A stretch of DNA of 64,000 nt from JALYXI01 sp963716685 (GTDB lineage Bacteria; Acidobacteriota; Terriglobia; Bryobacterales; Bryobacteraceae): assembly GCA_963716685.1 (NCBI GenBank), contig CAVQTR010000003.1:2604001-2668000 (forward strand), written 5' to 3'. This document shows, piece after piece, positions 7,701 to 15,631 of the stretch. Each line of letters starts with the position of its first letter. Within the stretch, counting starts at the first letter, position 1. The translations under genes were made by a program, and so were the position numbers. The notes under the pieces were generated by a model, which was given only the letters and a program-made list of their open reading frames with translations, ran no database searches and had not been told where the DNA came from.

Positions 7701-9182
7701 TTATGCCATCCTGCGAATGGCCTCCACTACGCCATCCGCTACGTAAACAGATGCTTCCGCAGCCACCTGAAGACCAAATTCACGCACCGTTGCGCTGGTG
7801 ACGGGACCAATGGTCGCAATCCGTACTTTCCGCAGGCGTTCCGGACCCGCCGCTTCCGCCAGGTTGCGCACCGTGGAGGAACTGGTGAAGGTCACCCAGT
7901 CCGCGGGCCGCAGCGCATCCAGCACGCCACCGGCAACCTGCGACAGATCGTCCGGCGGCACGGTGCGGTAGGCTTCCACCACATCCACACGGGCGCCGCG
8001 CGCAGCAAGGCCGGCAGGCAGAATGTCGCGGGCCACGGCGGCGCGAGCCAGCAGGATGCGGCGGCCTTCCATCTCAAACCGGTCGAATGCGGCCAGCAGA
8101 CTTTCCGCCACGTATTCCTCGCCTATCAGATCGGTCTTCAGATGTGCCGCAGCCAGCGCATCGCGCGTGGCGGGACCGATGGCGCAGATCTTCCCGCGAA
8201 TGGCACGCGCGTCGGCGCCGGAGCGGTCCAGAGCTTCCAAAAAGAAGCGCACGCCGTTCGAGCTGGTGAACAGCAGCCAGTCATAGAGCGGGAGCCGGGC
8301 GATGGCGTTGTCAAGAGGCGCGGCGTCGGCGGGCTCGCGAATCTCAATGGCGGGCAACTCGCAGGCATTCGCGCCCAGCTCGCGCAGACGCGCGCTCAGA
8401 CCCGCTGACTGTTCGCGCGGACGCGTTACCACCACCGTTCGTCCAAAGAGCGGCAGGTGTTCATACCACGCCAGTTTGTCGCGCAGACGAACCGATTCGC
8501 CCACGATGATGGTGGCCGGCGGCTTCATGGCATGTTCGTGAATCAGCCCGGGCAGCGTGGCGAGCGTGCCAGTGAGCGTCTCCTGATCCGGCCGCGTACC
8601 CCACCGAACAGCTGCGGCGGGAGTGTCCGCGGGCCTGCCGCTCGCAATCAGCCGCTCCGCTATCACATCGAACGTGGTGAGCCCCATCAGGATCACCAGC
8701 GTTTCCGAGCCGGTGGTTCGAATCCAGTCGATGCGCTCGGGATCGTGCCCGGTTACGAAAGTGACCGCCGAGGAATATTCACGATGGGTCAGCGGAATTC
8801 CCGCATACGCCGCCACGCCCAAGGCCGATGTCACACCGGGGACCACTTCGAAGGGCACGCCTGCTTGAAACAGCGCCTCGGCTTCTTCCCCGCCCCGGCC
8901 GAACAGGTACGGATCGCCGCCCTTCAGGCGCACCACTGTCTTCCCCGCCTGCGCGCGCTCAATCAGCATGCAGCAGATCTCGTCCTGCGTGAACGCGTGG
9001 GCGGACTTCTTCTTGCCGACGTACAGCTTTTCTGCGCCGGAAGGAGCGAGATCGAGCAGCGAATGTGCCGCCAGGTTGTCATGCAGAACGCAATCGGCAT
9101 GTTCCAGCAGCCGCCGCGCCTTGCAGGTAATCAGTTCTGGATCGCCTGGACCCGCGCCAACCAGGTAGACCTTACCGGGAAT
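7701..9182 (-). CDS. cobA/hemD: Fused uroporphyrinogen-III C-methyltransferase and uroporphyrinogen-III synthase
   Basis: A bifunctional tetrapyrrole protein of about 490 residues. The first half (about 1-240) is SAM-dependent CobA/SUMT, which makes precorrin-2 from uroporphyrinogen III. It shows GKVYLVGAGPGDPELIT, VVRLKGGDPYLFGRGGEEAE, VVPGVTSALGVAAYAGIPLTHR and the late PPATIIVGE strand. The second half (about 250-490) is HemD, which closes and inverts ring D of hydroxymethylbilane, with VVVTRPREQ, LLFTSSNGVRFF and WVTFTSSSTVRNL. The fusion supplies both heme and siroheme/cobalamin branches and follows hemC directly. The start is uncertain. Homologues begin just before GKVYLVGAG, where the only candidate is ATT at 9182, with GAGG nine bases upstream. 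The nearest ATG (9242) adds 20 residues that lie inside hemC. Confidence 0.93.
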   Translation of the reverse strand: MPGKVYLVGAGPGDPELITCKARRLLEHADCVLHDNLAAHSLLDLAPSGAEKLYVGKKKSAHAFTQDEICCMLIERAQAGKTVVRLKGGDPYLFGRGGEEAEALFQAGVPFEVVPGVTSALGVAAYAGIPLTHREYSSAVTFVTGHDPERIDWIRTTGSETLVILMGLTTFDVIAERLIASGRPADTPAAAVRWGTRPDQETLTGTLATLPGLIHEHAMKPPATIIVGESVRLRDKLAWYEHLPLFGRTVVVTRPREQSAGLSARLRELGANACELPAIEIREPADAAPLDNAIARLPLYDWLLFTSSNGVRFFLEALDRSGADARAIRGKICAIGPATRDALAAAHLKTDLIGEEYVAESLLAAFDRFEMEGRRILLARAAVARDILPAGLAARGARVDVVEAYRTVPPDDLSQVAGGVLDALRPADWVTFTSSSTVRNLAEAAGPERLRKVRIATIGPVTSATVREFGLQVAAEASVYVADGVVEAIRRMA

Positions 9183-10080
9183 CGGCGTAAACCTCGTCGA
9201 GGATCTTTCGCCCGCCGCTCGCCAGCAGCCGCTCGCCCACATCCAGACCCAGACGGCGAGCGTCCGAGACGTGTCCCTTTTCCGAATCGCGCACGATGGT
9301 TTCGCCATCCGGCGCAATCACTACGGCCGTCAGCAGAATGGTGTCGCCCTCAATCTCCGCAATGGCGCCGGCGGGCAGCTGGCAACCGCCGCCCAGCGCT
9401 GCGAGCACCGCGCGTTCGGCAGTCACGGCGTGCCAGGCCTCGCGGTCGTTCAGTGTTTTTGCGGCATCGAAGCCAGCGCCGTCGGCAGGCGTTTCCATTC
9501 CCAGCGCGCCCTGGCCCGGCGCCGGACACATCGCCTGAAACGGCAGCTCTTCCACAATGCGATGCGCGAGCCCCAGCCGGTTTAGACCCGCGGCGGCAAG
9601 CACGATGGCATCGAATTCACCGCTGTCCAGCTTGCGCAGCCGCGTGTCCACGTTCCCGCGGATGGGTAGAATCTGCAGATCGGGCCGCAGCCGCCGCAGT
9701 TGCGCTGCTCGGCGAATGGAGCTGGTGCCCACGCGCGCACCGGAAGGCAGATCGCCCAGCGGACGCCCGGCCATGGCGTCATGCGGATTCTCGCGTGCCG
9801 GCACAGCTGCCAGGCACAACCCCGGCGGCAGTTCCGTGGTCAGGTCCTTCAGGCTGTGGACCGCCAGCTGAACGCGGCCCTCCAGCATGGCGTCTTCAAT
9901 TTCCCTGGTAAACAGGCCTTTGGTGCCCACGGCGGAAATGGAAGCACTCGACAGAATGTCGCCGGTGGTGCGGATGATTTCGATTGAGCTCTCGAATCCG
10001 CGCGCGGCCAGCATGTCGCGCACGTGGTTTGCCTGCCACAGCGCCAACGCCGATCCGCGCGAACCAATCACAAGGGGCAC
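9172..10080 (-). CDS. hemC: Porphobilinogen deaminase (hydroxymethylbilane synthase)
   Basis: HemC (302 residues) polymerises four porphobilinogens into hydroxymethylbilane using a dipyrromethane cofactor. Landmarks are IGSRGSALALWQA at the N-terminus (5-17), AVHSLKDLTTELP (about 73-85), GTSSIRRAAQLRR (about 118-130), PIRGNVDTRLRKL (about 139-151) and the cofactor cysteine Cys233 in ALGGGCQLPAGA. All are in the usual places, so the enzyme should be active. Translation starts at GTG 10080, preceded by AAAGAG. The amidohydrolase upstream ends only seven bases away, and the next gene, cobA/hemD, begins within or immediately after its 3' end. The product feeds straight into the HemD half of that fusion. 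hemB is not in the window. Confidence 0.97.
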   Translation of the reverse strand: MPLVIGSRGSALALWQANHVRDMLAARGFESSIEIIRTTGDILSSASISAVGTKGLFTREIEDAMLEGRVQLAVHSLKDLTTELPPGLCLAAVPARENPHDAMAGRPLGDLPSGARVGTSSIRRAAQLRRLRPDLQILPIRGNVDTRLRKLDSGEFDAIVLAAAGLNRLGLAHRIVEELPFQAMCPAPGQGALGMETPADGAGFDAAKTLNDREAWHAVTAERAVLAALGGGCQLPAGAIAEIEGDTILLTAVVIAPDGETIVRDSEKGHVSDARRLGLDVGERLLASGGRKILDEVYADSR

Positions 10081-10087
10081 AGTCTCT

Positions 10088-11011
10088 TTATACCTTCTCC
10101 GTCCAGCGGTATGCGCCTTTGGAGTTGCGGTAGAAATATTTGTCGGCGACCTCCGCGCCCTTCGCTTCGAAGTATTCGCGCACCACTTTCAGCGCGACGC
10201 CAAATGGCGCGATGCGATCGCTTACCGGCCAGTTGCTGCCGTAAACCACACGGTCGGGTCCGAACAAGTCGAACAGCATGTCCAGCTCCGGGCGGTAATG
10301 GTCCACGTCGCCGGGCACGGCTCCGTTCACTTTCCGAACCACGTTCGACACCTTGGCATAGACCAGCGGACGCTGCGCCACGGCCCGGAGACTGCTCTCG
10401 TATTCCGGGCGGCCCTTCGATCCCACCGGTGTATCAAACGGAAGATGATCCAAAACCACCCGCAGGTTGGGAACGGCGTCGGTGATACGGAGGGTCGCGG
10501 GGAAGACAGTCAGATTGCCATCGCCCACTACGTCGATTTCCAGATTGGCCTGCGCCAGTAGTTTCAGATCGTCCAGATACCCGGGCGTGGCCAGATCGCG
10601 AGCCACGGAGCGGCCCCAGATCGTGCCCAGCCGAATGCCCCGAAACAGCGGATTCCGGTGAAAGCGTTCCAGGTGCTGCGCGAAGCCCGGCTTACCCGGT
10701 TCCAGATCGCCAACGGTGCCGACGATAATGGGGTTGTTTGGCGCGAGGTCCAGCACCCACTGGTTGTCCTCCAGCAGCGGACTCGCTTCCACTTCGATTG
10801 TTCCCACAACGCCGAGCGCCTTCGTCATGCGAACGTACTCCGCCGGCAGCACAGGACGGTAAAGCACCTTCTCGTCCTTAGGCGGCCATGGTGTTCCGCC
10901 GGGACGCGTCGGATCGTAGAAGTGCGTGTGGGTGTCGATGATGCGCCGCGGCGCGGCCGCTTCCGCAAGCGCGCCGGCGCCAGCAGCCGCCAGAAACGTT
11001 CTCCGGTTCAT
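10088..11011 (-). CDS. Exported amidohydrolase-2-type TIM-barrel hydrolase
   Basis: A 307-residue metal-dependent hydrolase of the amidohydrolase-2 (COG3618, sugar-lactonase-like) group. It starts with a Tat-like signal, MNRRTFLAAAGAGALAEA. The metal motif is DTHTHFYDP (about 25-33), a barrel segment LRVVLDHLPFD carries a conserved His, and the C-terminal Asp is in VVYGSNWPVSD. Homologues open lactones such as rhamnono- or fucono-lactone or hydrolyse related cyclic esters; the true substrate cannot be read from sequence. The ATG at 11011 was chosen because it starts the Tat signal; an upstream extension to 11161 overlaps the divergent antiporter. It is the first gene of the run leading into hemC, but a functional link with heme synthesis is not evident. 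Confidence 0.85.
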   Translation of the reverse strand: MNRRTFLAAAGAGALAEAAAPRRIIDTHTHFYDPTRPGGTPWPPKDEKVLYRPVLPAEYVRMTKALGVVGTIEVEASPLLEDNQWVLDLAPNNPIIVGTVGDLEPGKPGFAQHLERFHRNPLFRGIRLGTIWGRSVARDLATPGYLDDLKLLAQANLEIDVVGDGNLTVFPATLRITDAVPNLRVVLDHLPFDTPVGSKGRPEYESSLRAVAQRPLVYAKVSNVVRKVNGAVPGDVDHYRPELDMLFDLFGPDRVVYGSNWPVSDRIAPFGVALKVVREYFEAKGAEVADKYFYRNSKGAYRWTEKV

Positions 11012-11057
11012 TCCAGACGAGCTTACTCCATAATGAGTGGATTGAGCGTCTGAAGCC

Positions 11058-12215
11058 TTGCATCCTGAAAATCCACTCACCATTCCGCTCTCGCTGCTGA
11101 TCATCTTCGGAACAGCGAAACTGATGGCGGAGCTGTTCGAGCGCCTGCGCCTGCCCGGCATCGTGGGCGAGATCCTCGCGGGCGTGCTCGTCGGTCCGCA
11201 GGTGCTTCACTGGCTGGAGCCGAACGCCATCCTTTCCGCTTTTTCGGATCTGGGACTGCTGTTTCTGCTGTTCCGCGTCGGGCTCGAAGTACACCCCTCC
11301 AGCTTCCGGCGCGCCGGCGGCATTGCCGCCGTCGTAGCAGTCTCCGGCGTCGTGCTGCCGTTTGCCATGGGCTACGCCATCATGACCCTGTGGAAAGCGC
11401 CGCTGGTGGAGAGCTGCTTCGTTGCGGCGGCCATGGTGGCCACCAGCGTGGGCATCACGGCCAAAGCTCTCTCCGAACGCGGCGCGCTGCAGATGCGCGC
11501 AAGCGAGGTGATTCTGGCGGCAGCGGTTTTTGATGACATCCTGGGCCTGCTGGCGCTCGCTCTGGTCAGCAGCCTCGCGCGAGGCGGCGTGCACCCGCTG
11601 GAACTCACCGTCACCGCGGTGGTAGCCATCGGCTTCACCATGGTCACGCTGCGCTGGGGCAGCCCGCTGATGCAGCGCATTTTGCCGCGTCTGAATACGC
11701 GCCTGAACATCAGCGAAACGGAGTTCACGCTCGCGATGGTGGTGCTGTTCAGCCTGTCCGCTCTTGCCGTCTATGCGGGCGTTGCAGCGATTGTCGGGGC
11801 TTTCCTCGCGGGCATGGCGATGTCCGAAACCGTGGAGCAGCGCGTCCATGAGATGACCGGCGGCGTTGCCGAAGTCTTCCTGCCATTCTTTCTCGCCGGC
11901 GTCGGAATGCAACTGGATCTCACGATCTTTCGCAACCCCGGCACGCTGGCGCTTGCGAGCCTGATCATCGGCGCTGCCATCGTTTCCAAACTGATCGGCT
12001 GCGGCGCGGGCGCGCTTCGCCTGGGTCGCAAAGACGCGCTGCGTGTGGGCGTCGGCATGATCCCGCGCGGAGAAGTCGGCATGGTTGTGGCGCAGATCGG
12101 CTCCTCGCTTGGCGTGGTGCCGCACGAACTTTACGGCATCATCGTGGCGATGTCGGTCGCCACCACGCTGGTGGCGCCGCCGCTGCTGCGCGCCGTGTTT
12201 CCCTCGAACAAATAG
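11058..12215 (+). CDS. CPA2-family cation:proton antiporter (NapA/KefB-like)
   Basis: A 385-residue polytopic protein with about eleven to thirteen membrane segments and no cytosolic TrkA/RCK domain. The N-terminal LPGIVGEILAGVLVGPQVL and LFLLFRVGLEV are typical of CPA2 exchangers. The ion-binding helix reads AAVFDDILGLLALAL (about 152-166) with two adjacent aspartates, the pattern of electrogenic Na+/H+ antiporters, and a late GMIPRGEVGMVVAQIG helix (about 331-346) is the usual conserved charged segment. It probably exports Na+ or K+ in exchange for protons. It starts with TTG at 11058, divergent from the amidohydrolase. Its last 85 bases overlap the 3' end of the convergent CelD-like gene, so the two may interfere. 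Confidence 0.9.
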   Translation: MHPENPLTIPLSLLIIFGTAKLMAELFERLRLPGIVGEILAGVLVGPQVLHWLEPNAILSAFSDLGLLFLLFRVGLEVHPSSFRRAGGIAAVVAVSGVVLPFAMGYAIMTLWKAPLVESCFVAAAMVATSVGITAKALSERGALQMRASEVILAAAVFDDILGLLALALVSSLARGGVHPLELTVTAVVAIGFTMVTLRWGSPLMQRILPRLNTRLNISETEFTLAMVVLFSLSALAVYAGVAAIVGAFLAGMAMSETVEQRVHEMTGGVAEVFLPFFLAGVGMQLDLTIFRNPGTLALASLIIGAAIVSKLIGCGAGALRLGRKDALRVGVGMIPRGEVGMVVAQIGSSLGVVPHELYGIIVAMSVATTLVAPPLLRAVFPSNK

Positions 12216-13123
12216 TTGACGCTGTCGCGCGCGCCCCATAGATACTTGTACGCTTCGGGCTCGCGCAGAAAATCGAACTCGCGCAAACCTTCCGCCGCAG
12301 CCTGTTCGATGGCGTGCCGCAGCAGCAGGCCGCCGCAGCTCAGCTTCGCGTAAGCCGGATCGAAGCCGCTAAAATAGCTGTAGAAACGGTTGCCTGCGAC
12401 AAAGCCGTAGAGCACCGCGCGAACCACGCTATCCACCTGGAGCACGAAAATCCGCAGGAGGCCGCGATCCTGAAACCCTGCCGCCGCTTCCCGGTGGAAT
12501 GCGCGCAGCGCATCTGTGTTCAAAACTCCCGGCTGCCGCTCCTGCTGCCATCGAGCTTCGTGCAGTTCAAACAGCGCATCCAGATACTCGGTGCCGCCTG
12601 ATGCGAAGCGGTACTCGTGCTGCTTCTCCAGCCTGTTGCGCGCGCGTTTCAAATCGTGGCGAAGCTTGGAGTCCGCGCATTCGGGGAAGTGCGCCAGCGA
12701 CAGCACCGGACACACCGAAGACTCCGGCTCGCCGCCGGTCAGCAGAGCGGAACCCCGAGGCACTTCCCGCATGTCGCAGCGAACCGGCTGGAGCGCGATC
12801 CATCCGCGCAGCTCTTGCGCGCATTCGGCAGCGCGTTCCGGAAGCGCCAGCAGATCGCCGTAATCGCTGACACCGGCGCCCAACAGCGCCAGCGTGCGCC
12901 GTTCCGTGCCGTAGACAAACAGCGGTGCGATCGCGATCAGCTCGCCATGTTCCTCCCACACGCCGAAGCGAATTTCCCCGCCGCCGAACAGATGCCGCAT
13001 CCACGGGATCAGCCATTCCGGGCTCTGAAACGGCGTCGCGTGCGGACAGCGATCCCACAACGCGGACCAACGCGGGCGCAGCTGCAGCATGCCCTCCAGC
13101 GAATCCAGCCAACACCAGCTCAC
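12131..13123 (-). CDS. CelD/BioF2-like (GNAT fold) acyltransferase
   Basis: A 330-residue protein of the CelD/FemAB-like GNAT group used in polysaccharide, cellulose and peptidoglycan modification. The N-terminal part has the ATPFQSPEWLIPWMRHLFG opening typical of these proteins (about 29-47). The C-terminal acyltransferase domain begins near LRHDLKRARNRLEK (about 153-166), then FELHEARWQQE, the substrate-binding strands around LYGFVAGNRFYSYFSGFDP (about 238-256), and the closing EFDFLREPEAYKYLWGA. Translation starts at GTG 13123, overlapping the GT4 stop by four bases. It is the last gene of the methyltransferase, PIG-L, GT4 cassette and likely acylates, possibly with an aminoacyl or fatty acyl donor, the amino group freed by the deacetylase. 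Donor and acceptor are inferred. Confidence 0.8.
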   Translation of the reverse strand: MSWCWLDSLEGMLQLRPRWSALWDRCPHATPFQSPEWLIPWMRHLFGGGEIRFGVWEEHGELIAIAPLFVYGTERRTLALLGAGVSDYGDLLALPERAAECAQELRGWIALQPVRCDMREVPRGSALLTGGEPESSVCPVLSLAHFPECADSKLRHDLKRARNRLEKQHEYRFASGGTEYLDALFELHEARWQQERQPGVLNTDALRAFHREAAAGFQDRGLLRIFVLQVDSVVRAVLYGFVAGNRFYSYFSGFDPAYAKLSCGGLLLRHAIEQAAAEGLREFDFLREPEAYKYLWGARDSVNYLFEGNTARSSGGATSVVATDIATMMP

Positions 13124-14151
13124 GCCGCAGCAACCTGCTCATACATTGCAAGATATTGTGCCATGCTGCGCTCCAGCGAGAAGCGCCGCTGCGCTTCGGC
13201 GCGGCATGTCATGCGGCTCAGTTCGCGCACGTTGCGGATGGCCTCCGCCATCTGCCGGGCGTCGTCCACCAGAAATCCCGTCACGCCATCTTCCACAATG
13301 TCCGGCAGGGCGCCGGAGCGGAACGCCACCACGGGCGTGCCGCACATCAGGGACTCCATCGCCACCAGCGAACTGGTTTCCGGCGCCAGACTTGGCACCA
13401 GCAAACACCGCGCCGCGGAAAGCAGCCGCCGTTTGCGCCGCACGCCCACCGCACCAATCCAGCGCCGCCGCCGGTCCAGCCGCGGTGCAATTTCCCGCTC
13501 GAGATATTCCAGGTGAGCTTTGTAGGGAAACGTCTCGCCGGCCAACAGCAGGTCCGCGCCCGCGGCCGTCGCCGCATCCAAAGCGAAGTGAAAACCCTTT
13601 TCCGGGCAGATGCGGCCCAGCGACACGCACCACGAACGCTGCTGAACATACGGTGCAAACAGGAAATCCGGTGCGCCGTTCTCAATCACCGGCAGCAGCC
13701 GCAGCTCCTCCGGACAGGAGCGCCGCTGCGAAGCCGAGACACAATGAAGATAAGTACGCGGACGCGTCAGGTGAAACACTTCCGGCGAATACCACGAAGG
13801 CGGCATGTGTAGGGTGGCGATGACCGGCGGACCCGCTTTCGGCACGTAGTTCTCGAAATCGCAGCCGTGCAGGTGAACCACATCCACGCCGCGCGATTCC
13901 ACCGCCCACGAGATCGCTTCGCGGAAACAGGCGTGCGAAAGGGAGCGCGCGCGCTCGCCGATGGTGCCGTGCGTTGCAGGGACCGCGATCAGTTCACCGG
14001 CAATGCGCGACCCCTCGCGGGCAATCACGATGGAACGATGCCCCGCGGCGACCAGCGCCGAATCGATGCGCGCCAGCACCTGCTCGGCGCCGCCGGCAGT
14101 GTCCGCGCTCACCGGCGCGAACGGGAACGCGACATTCAGAACCGTCAGCAA
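13120..14151 (-). CDS. Family 4 glycosyltransferase (GT-B)
   Basis: A 343-residue retaining glycosyltransferase. The acceptor domain begins with AFPFAPVSADTAGGAEQVLAR (about 8-28), where GGAE is the family phosphate loop. DVVHLHGCDFENYVP lies near 89-103, and the donor domain contains SLGRICPEKGFHFALDAA (about 176-193). The catalytic E-x7-E pair is in PETSSLVAMESLMCGTPVVAF (about 257-277), and RSGALPDIVEDGVTGFLVDD closes the nucleotide site. It is cytosolic and short for the family. It overlaps PIG-L by seven bases and the CelD gene by four. With those neighbours it probably adds an N-acetylated hexosamine that PIG-L then deacetylates; the acceptor is unknown. Confidence 0.9.
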   Translation of the reverse strand: MLTVLNVAFPFAPVSADTAGGAEQVLARIDSALVAAGHRSIVIAREGSRIAGELIAVPATHGTIGERARSLSHACFREAISWAVESRGVDVVHLHGCDFENYVPKAGPPVIATLHMPPSWYSPEVFHLTRPRTYLHCVSASQRRSCPEELRLLPVIENGAPDFLFAPYVQQRSWCVSLGRICPEKGFHFALDAATAAGADLLLAGETFPYKAHLEYLEREIAPRLDRRRRWIGAVGVRRKRRLLSAARCLLVPSLAPETSSLVAMESLMCGTPVVAFRSGALPDIVEDGVTGFLVDDARQMAEAIRNVRELSRMTCRAEAQRRFSLERSMAQYLAMYEQVAAA

Positions 14152-14909
14152 TCGCGAGCCATCTCCCGTAGCGCCCGCGCCGCATTACGCCTCCACTCCT
14201 CACTGTGTATACCCCACCAGAAGTGGTCGTAATGCAATGTGCCCTCATGCGGGGGCGCGCTGAAGCGGTAGACGGGCGCGCGCCGAAAGCGTTCCTCCGT
14301 TACGGGGAATTGGTCCAGAATCGTCCATTGCGTCCGGAAGCAGGCAAACATGCGGCGCTTGCGCATACTCTCTTCTTCCGTCAAAGCGAACACCTGTTCT
14401 TCTCCCCCGTTCGGCAGAAAACGGCCGCGAAAGAAGGTGCCGTCCAGTTCGTAATACGATGTCATCTCCCAAAGTTCCGGACCCGATTCACCCGCCGCCA
14501 GCCGCACCGCCAATGCCGTCGCGTCGTGGTCCGGGTGTCCTCCTTCGTAAGGATGCGTAATCACCAGTTGCGGACGTAACCGCTGCAGCAGCGCACGGAC
14601 CTCGCATGCGAATTCGCACATCCGGTGCGACGTCTGCTGGTCCACGAACCCCAGCTCGTGTAGTCTCTCCTCGCCGATTCCCGCCAGTGCCAAAGCTGCC
14701 AGCAGCTCATCGCGGCGCGCGGCAGCGTACGCAGCCGCCGTTGAAAAGCCATGCCGGTGCGCGTCATGCAAAGCCACCGGCGAGCCGCCGGTCGCGTGCG
14801 CAACATGCACGTCGCGCATTTTCGCCATCAGCGCTCCGGCGCCGATCACTTCATCGTCCGGGTGCGCCGCGACGATCAGGATTCTCCGGCTTAGGTCGAA
14901 CTCAGACAT
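14145..14909 (-). CDS. PIG-L/LmbE-family N-deacetylase
   Basis: A 254-residue zinc hydrolase of the PIG-L/LmbE family, whose members remove N-acetyl groups from GlcNAc conjugates (GlcNAc-PI, mycothiol and bacillithiol precursors, lincosamides). The zinc motif AAHPDDE is at about 14-20, the second ligand motif is HPYEGGHPDHDATA (about 120-133), and a histidine near the C-terminus (LHYDHFWWGIH) may complete the site. There is no signal peptide. It overlaps the methyltransferase by 19 bases and GT4 by seven. Together with GT4 it forms the two-step pair that makes a free hexosamine amine, ready for the CelD-type acyltransferase. I see no cysteine ligase nearby, so a thiol cofactor is not demonstrated. 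Confidence 0.9.
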   Translation of the reverse strand: MSEFDLSRRILIVAAHPDDEVIGAGALMAKMRDVHVAHATGGSPVALHDAHRHGFSTAAAYAAARRDELLAALALAGIGEERLHELGFVDQQTSHRMCEFACEVRALLQRLRPQLVITHPYEGGHPDHDATALAVRLAAGESGPELWEMTSYYELDGTFFRGRFLPNGGEEQVFALTEEESMRKRRMFACFRTQWTILDQFPVTEERFRRAPVYRFSAPPHEGTLHYDHFWWGIHSEEWRRNAARALREMARDC

Positions 14910-15631
14910 GCACGCAGGTAAACCCGTCCGATGCCGTAGTGCCCTTCCAGGCCAAGGTCTTCAGCGGCGCGCCAGGCTGTTACCTCGGCAAAGCCCGCAC
15001 CGCGCAGCACGGCGGAAATCTCTTCCACGCTGTAGCATCGCTGCTCCACTTTCACATCGCTGCGCACCCACTGATCGTGCTGACGAAAGATCGTAATCTC
15101 GGTCTGGCCGGTTTGGGTCGCGCGGTCATAGCCGCCGCGTGCGAAGAATGCGTGATCCGCTTCAACCTGACACCACGTCTGATCCCAGCGCTCGCCGTAA
15201 GCAGCTTCCGTATTGATGTCGCACACTAGGTGGCCGCCGGGCCGCAGCACCGCGCGTACACACGCAAAAGCACTGGCCACTTCCGCCAGAGAGAGGATGT
15301 GATTCACGCTGTCGAAGGTGCAAACGGCCGCATCCACCAACGCGCTGAGCGAGAATCGCGCAGCCGGCGCATGCACAAACTCCGCCGATGGCGCGTTGCG
15401 GGCCGCATACCGCAGCATCTCAGCCGAGCTGTCCACGCCGGTGACGTGAAACCCGCGCTGCCTAAGGGCACGCGCCAGCTTGCCGACGCCGCAACAAAGA
15501 TCCAAAACGTAGCCGTCCGCCGGAATGCCAGGCAGCAGCAGCGTATCGATAGCGGGCCACTGCCAGTCCTGAAACGGCTGCGACCAGCAGCGATCGTAAA
15601 GCCAGGCGAAATCGTCGTATGGGCTGGTCAC
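14891..15631 (-). CDS. Class I SAM-dependent methyltransferase
   Basis: A 246-residue methyltransferase with a standard Rossmann SAM site: motif I VLDLCCGVGKLARAL (about 42-56), the acidic end of strand two VTGVDSSAEML (about 63-73), and motif IV-like DAAVCTFDSVNHIL (about 99-112). The C-terminal portion has the beta-rich lid usual for small-molecule or sugar methylators (FRQHDQWVRSDVKVEQRCYS). The substrate is unknown; by position it may be the product of GT4/PIG-L. It starts at GTG 15631, overlapping the hemA stop by four bases, so its translation is probably coupled to glutamyl-tRNA reductase. Confidence 0.88.
   Translation of the reverse strand: MTSPYDDFAWLYDRCWSQPFQDWQWPAIDTLLLPGIPADGYVLDLCCGVGKLARALRQRGFHVTGVDSSAEMLRYAARNAPSAEFVHAPAARFSLSALVDAAVCTFDSVNHILSLAEVASAFACVRAVLRPGGHLVCDINTEAAYGERWDQTWCQVEADHAFFARGGYDRATQTGQTEITIFRQHDQWVRSDVKVEQRCYSVEEISAVLRGAGFAEVTAWRAAEDLGLEGHYGIGRVYLRACLSST

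Noticed and set aside
8457..9911. 484-codon plus-strand frame over the heme genes
   Set aside because: Arg/Pro/Ala-rich antisense shadow of cobA/hemD and hemC, which carry complete family motifs.
10878..12239. 453-codon minus-strand frame rich in His, Arg, Asp and Gln
   Set aside because: Antisense to the antiporter, whose membrane helices and DD motif are clear.
13120..14909. Bacillithiol or mycothiol pathway
   Set aside because: GT4 and PIG-L alone are not diagnostic; no BshC- or MshC-like cysteine ligase is present in the window.
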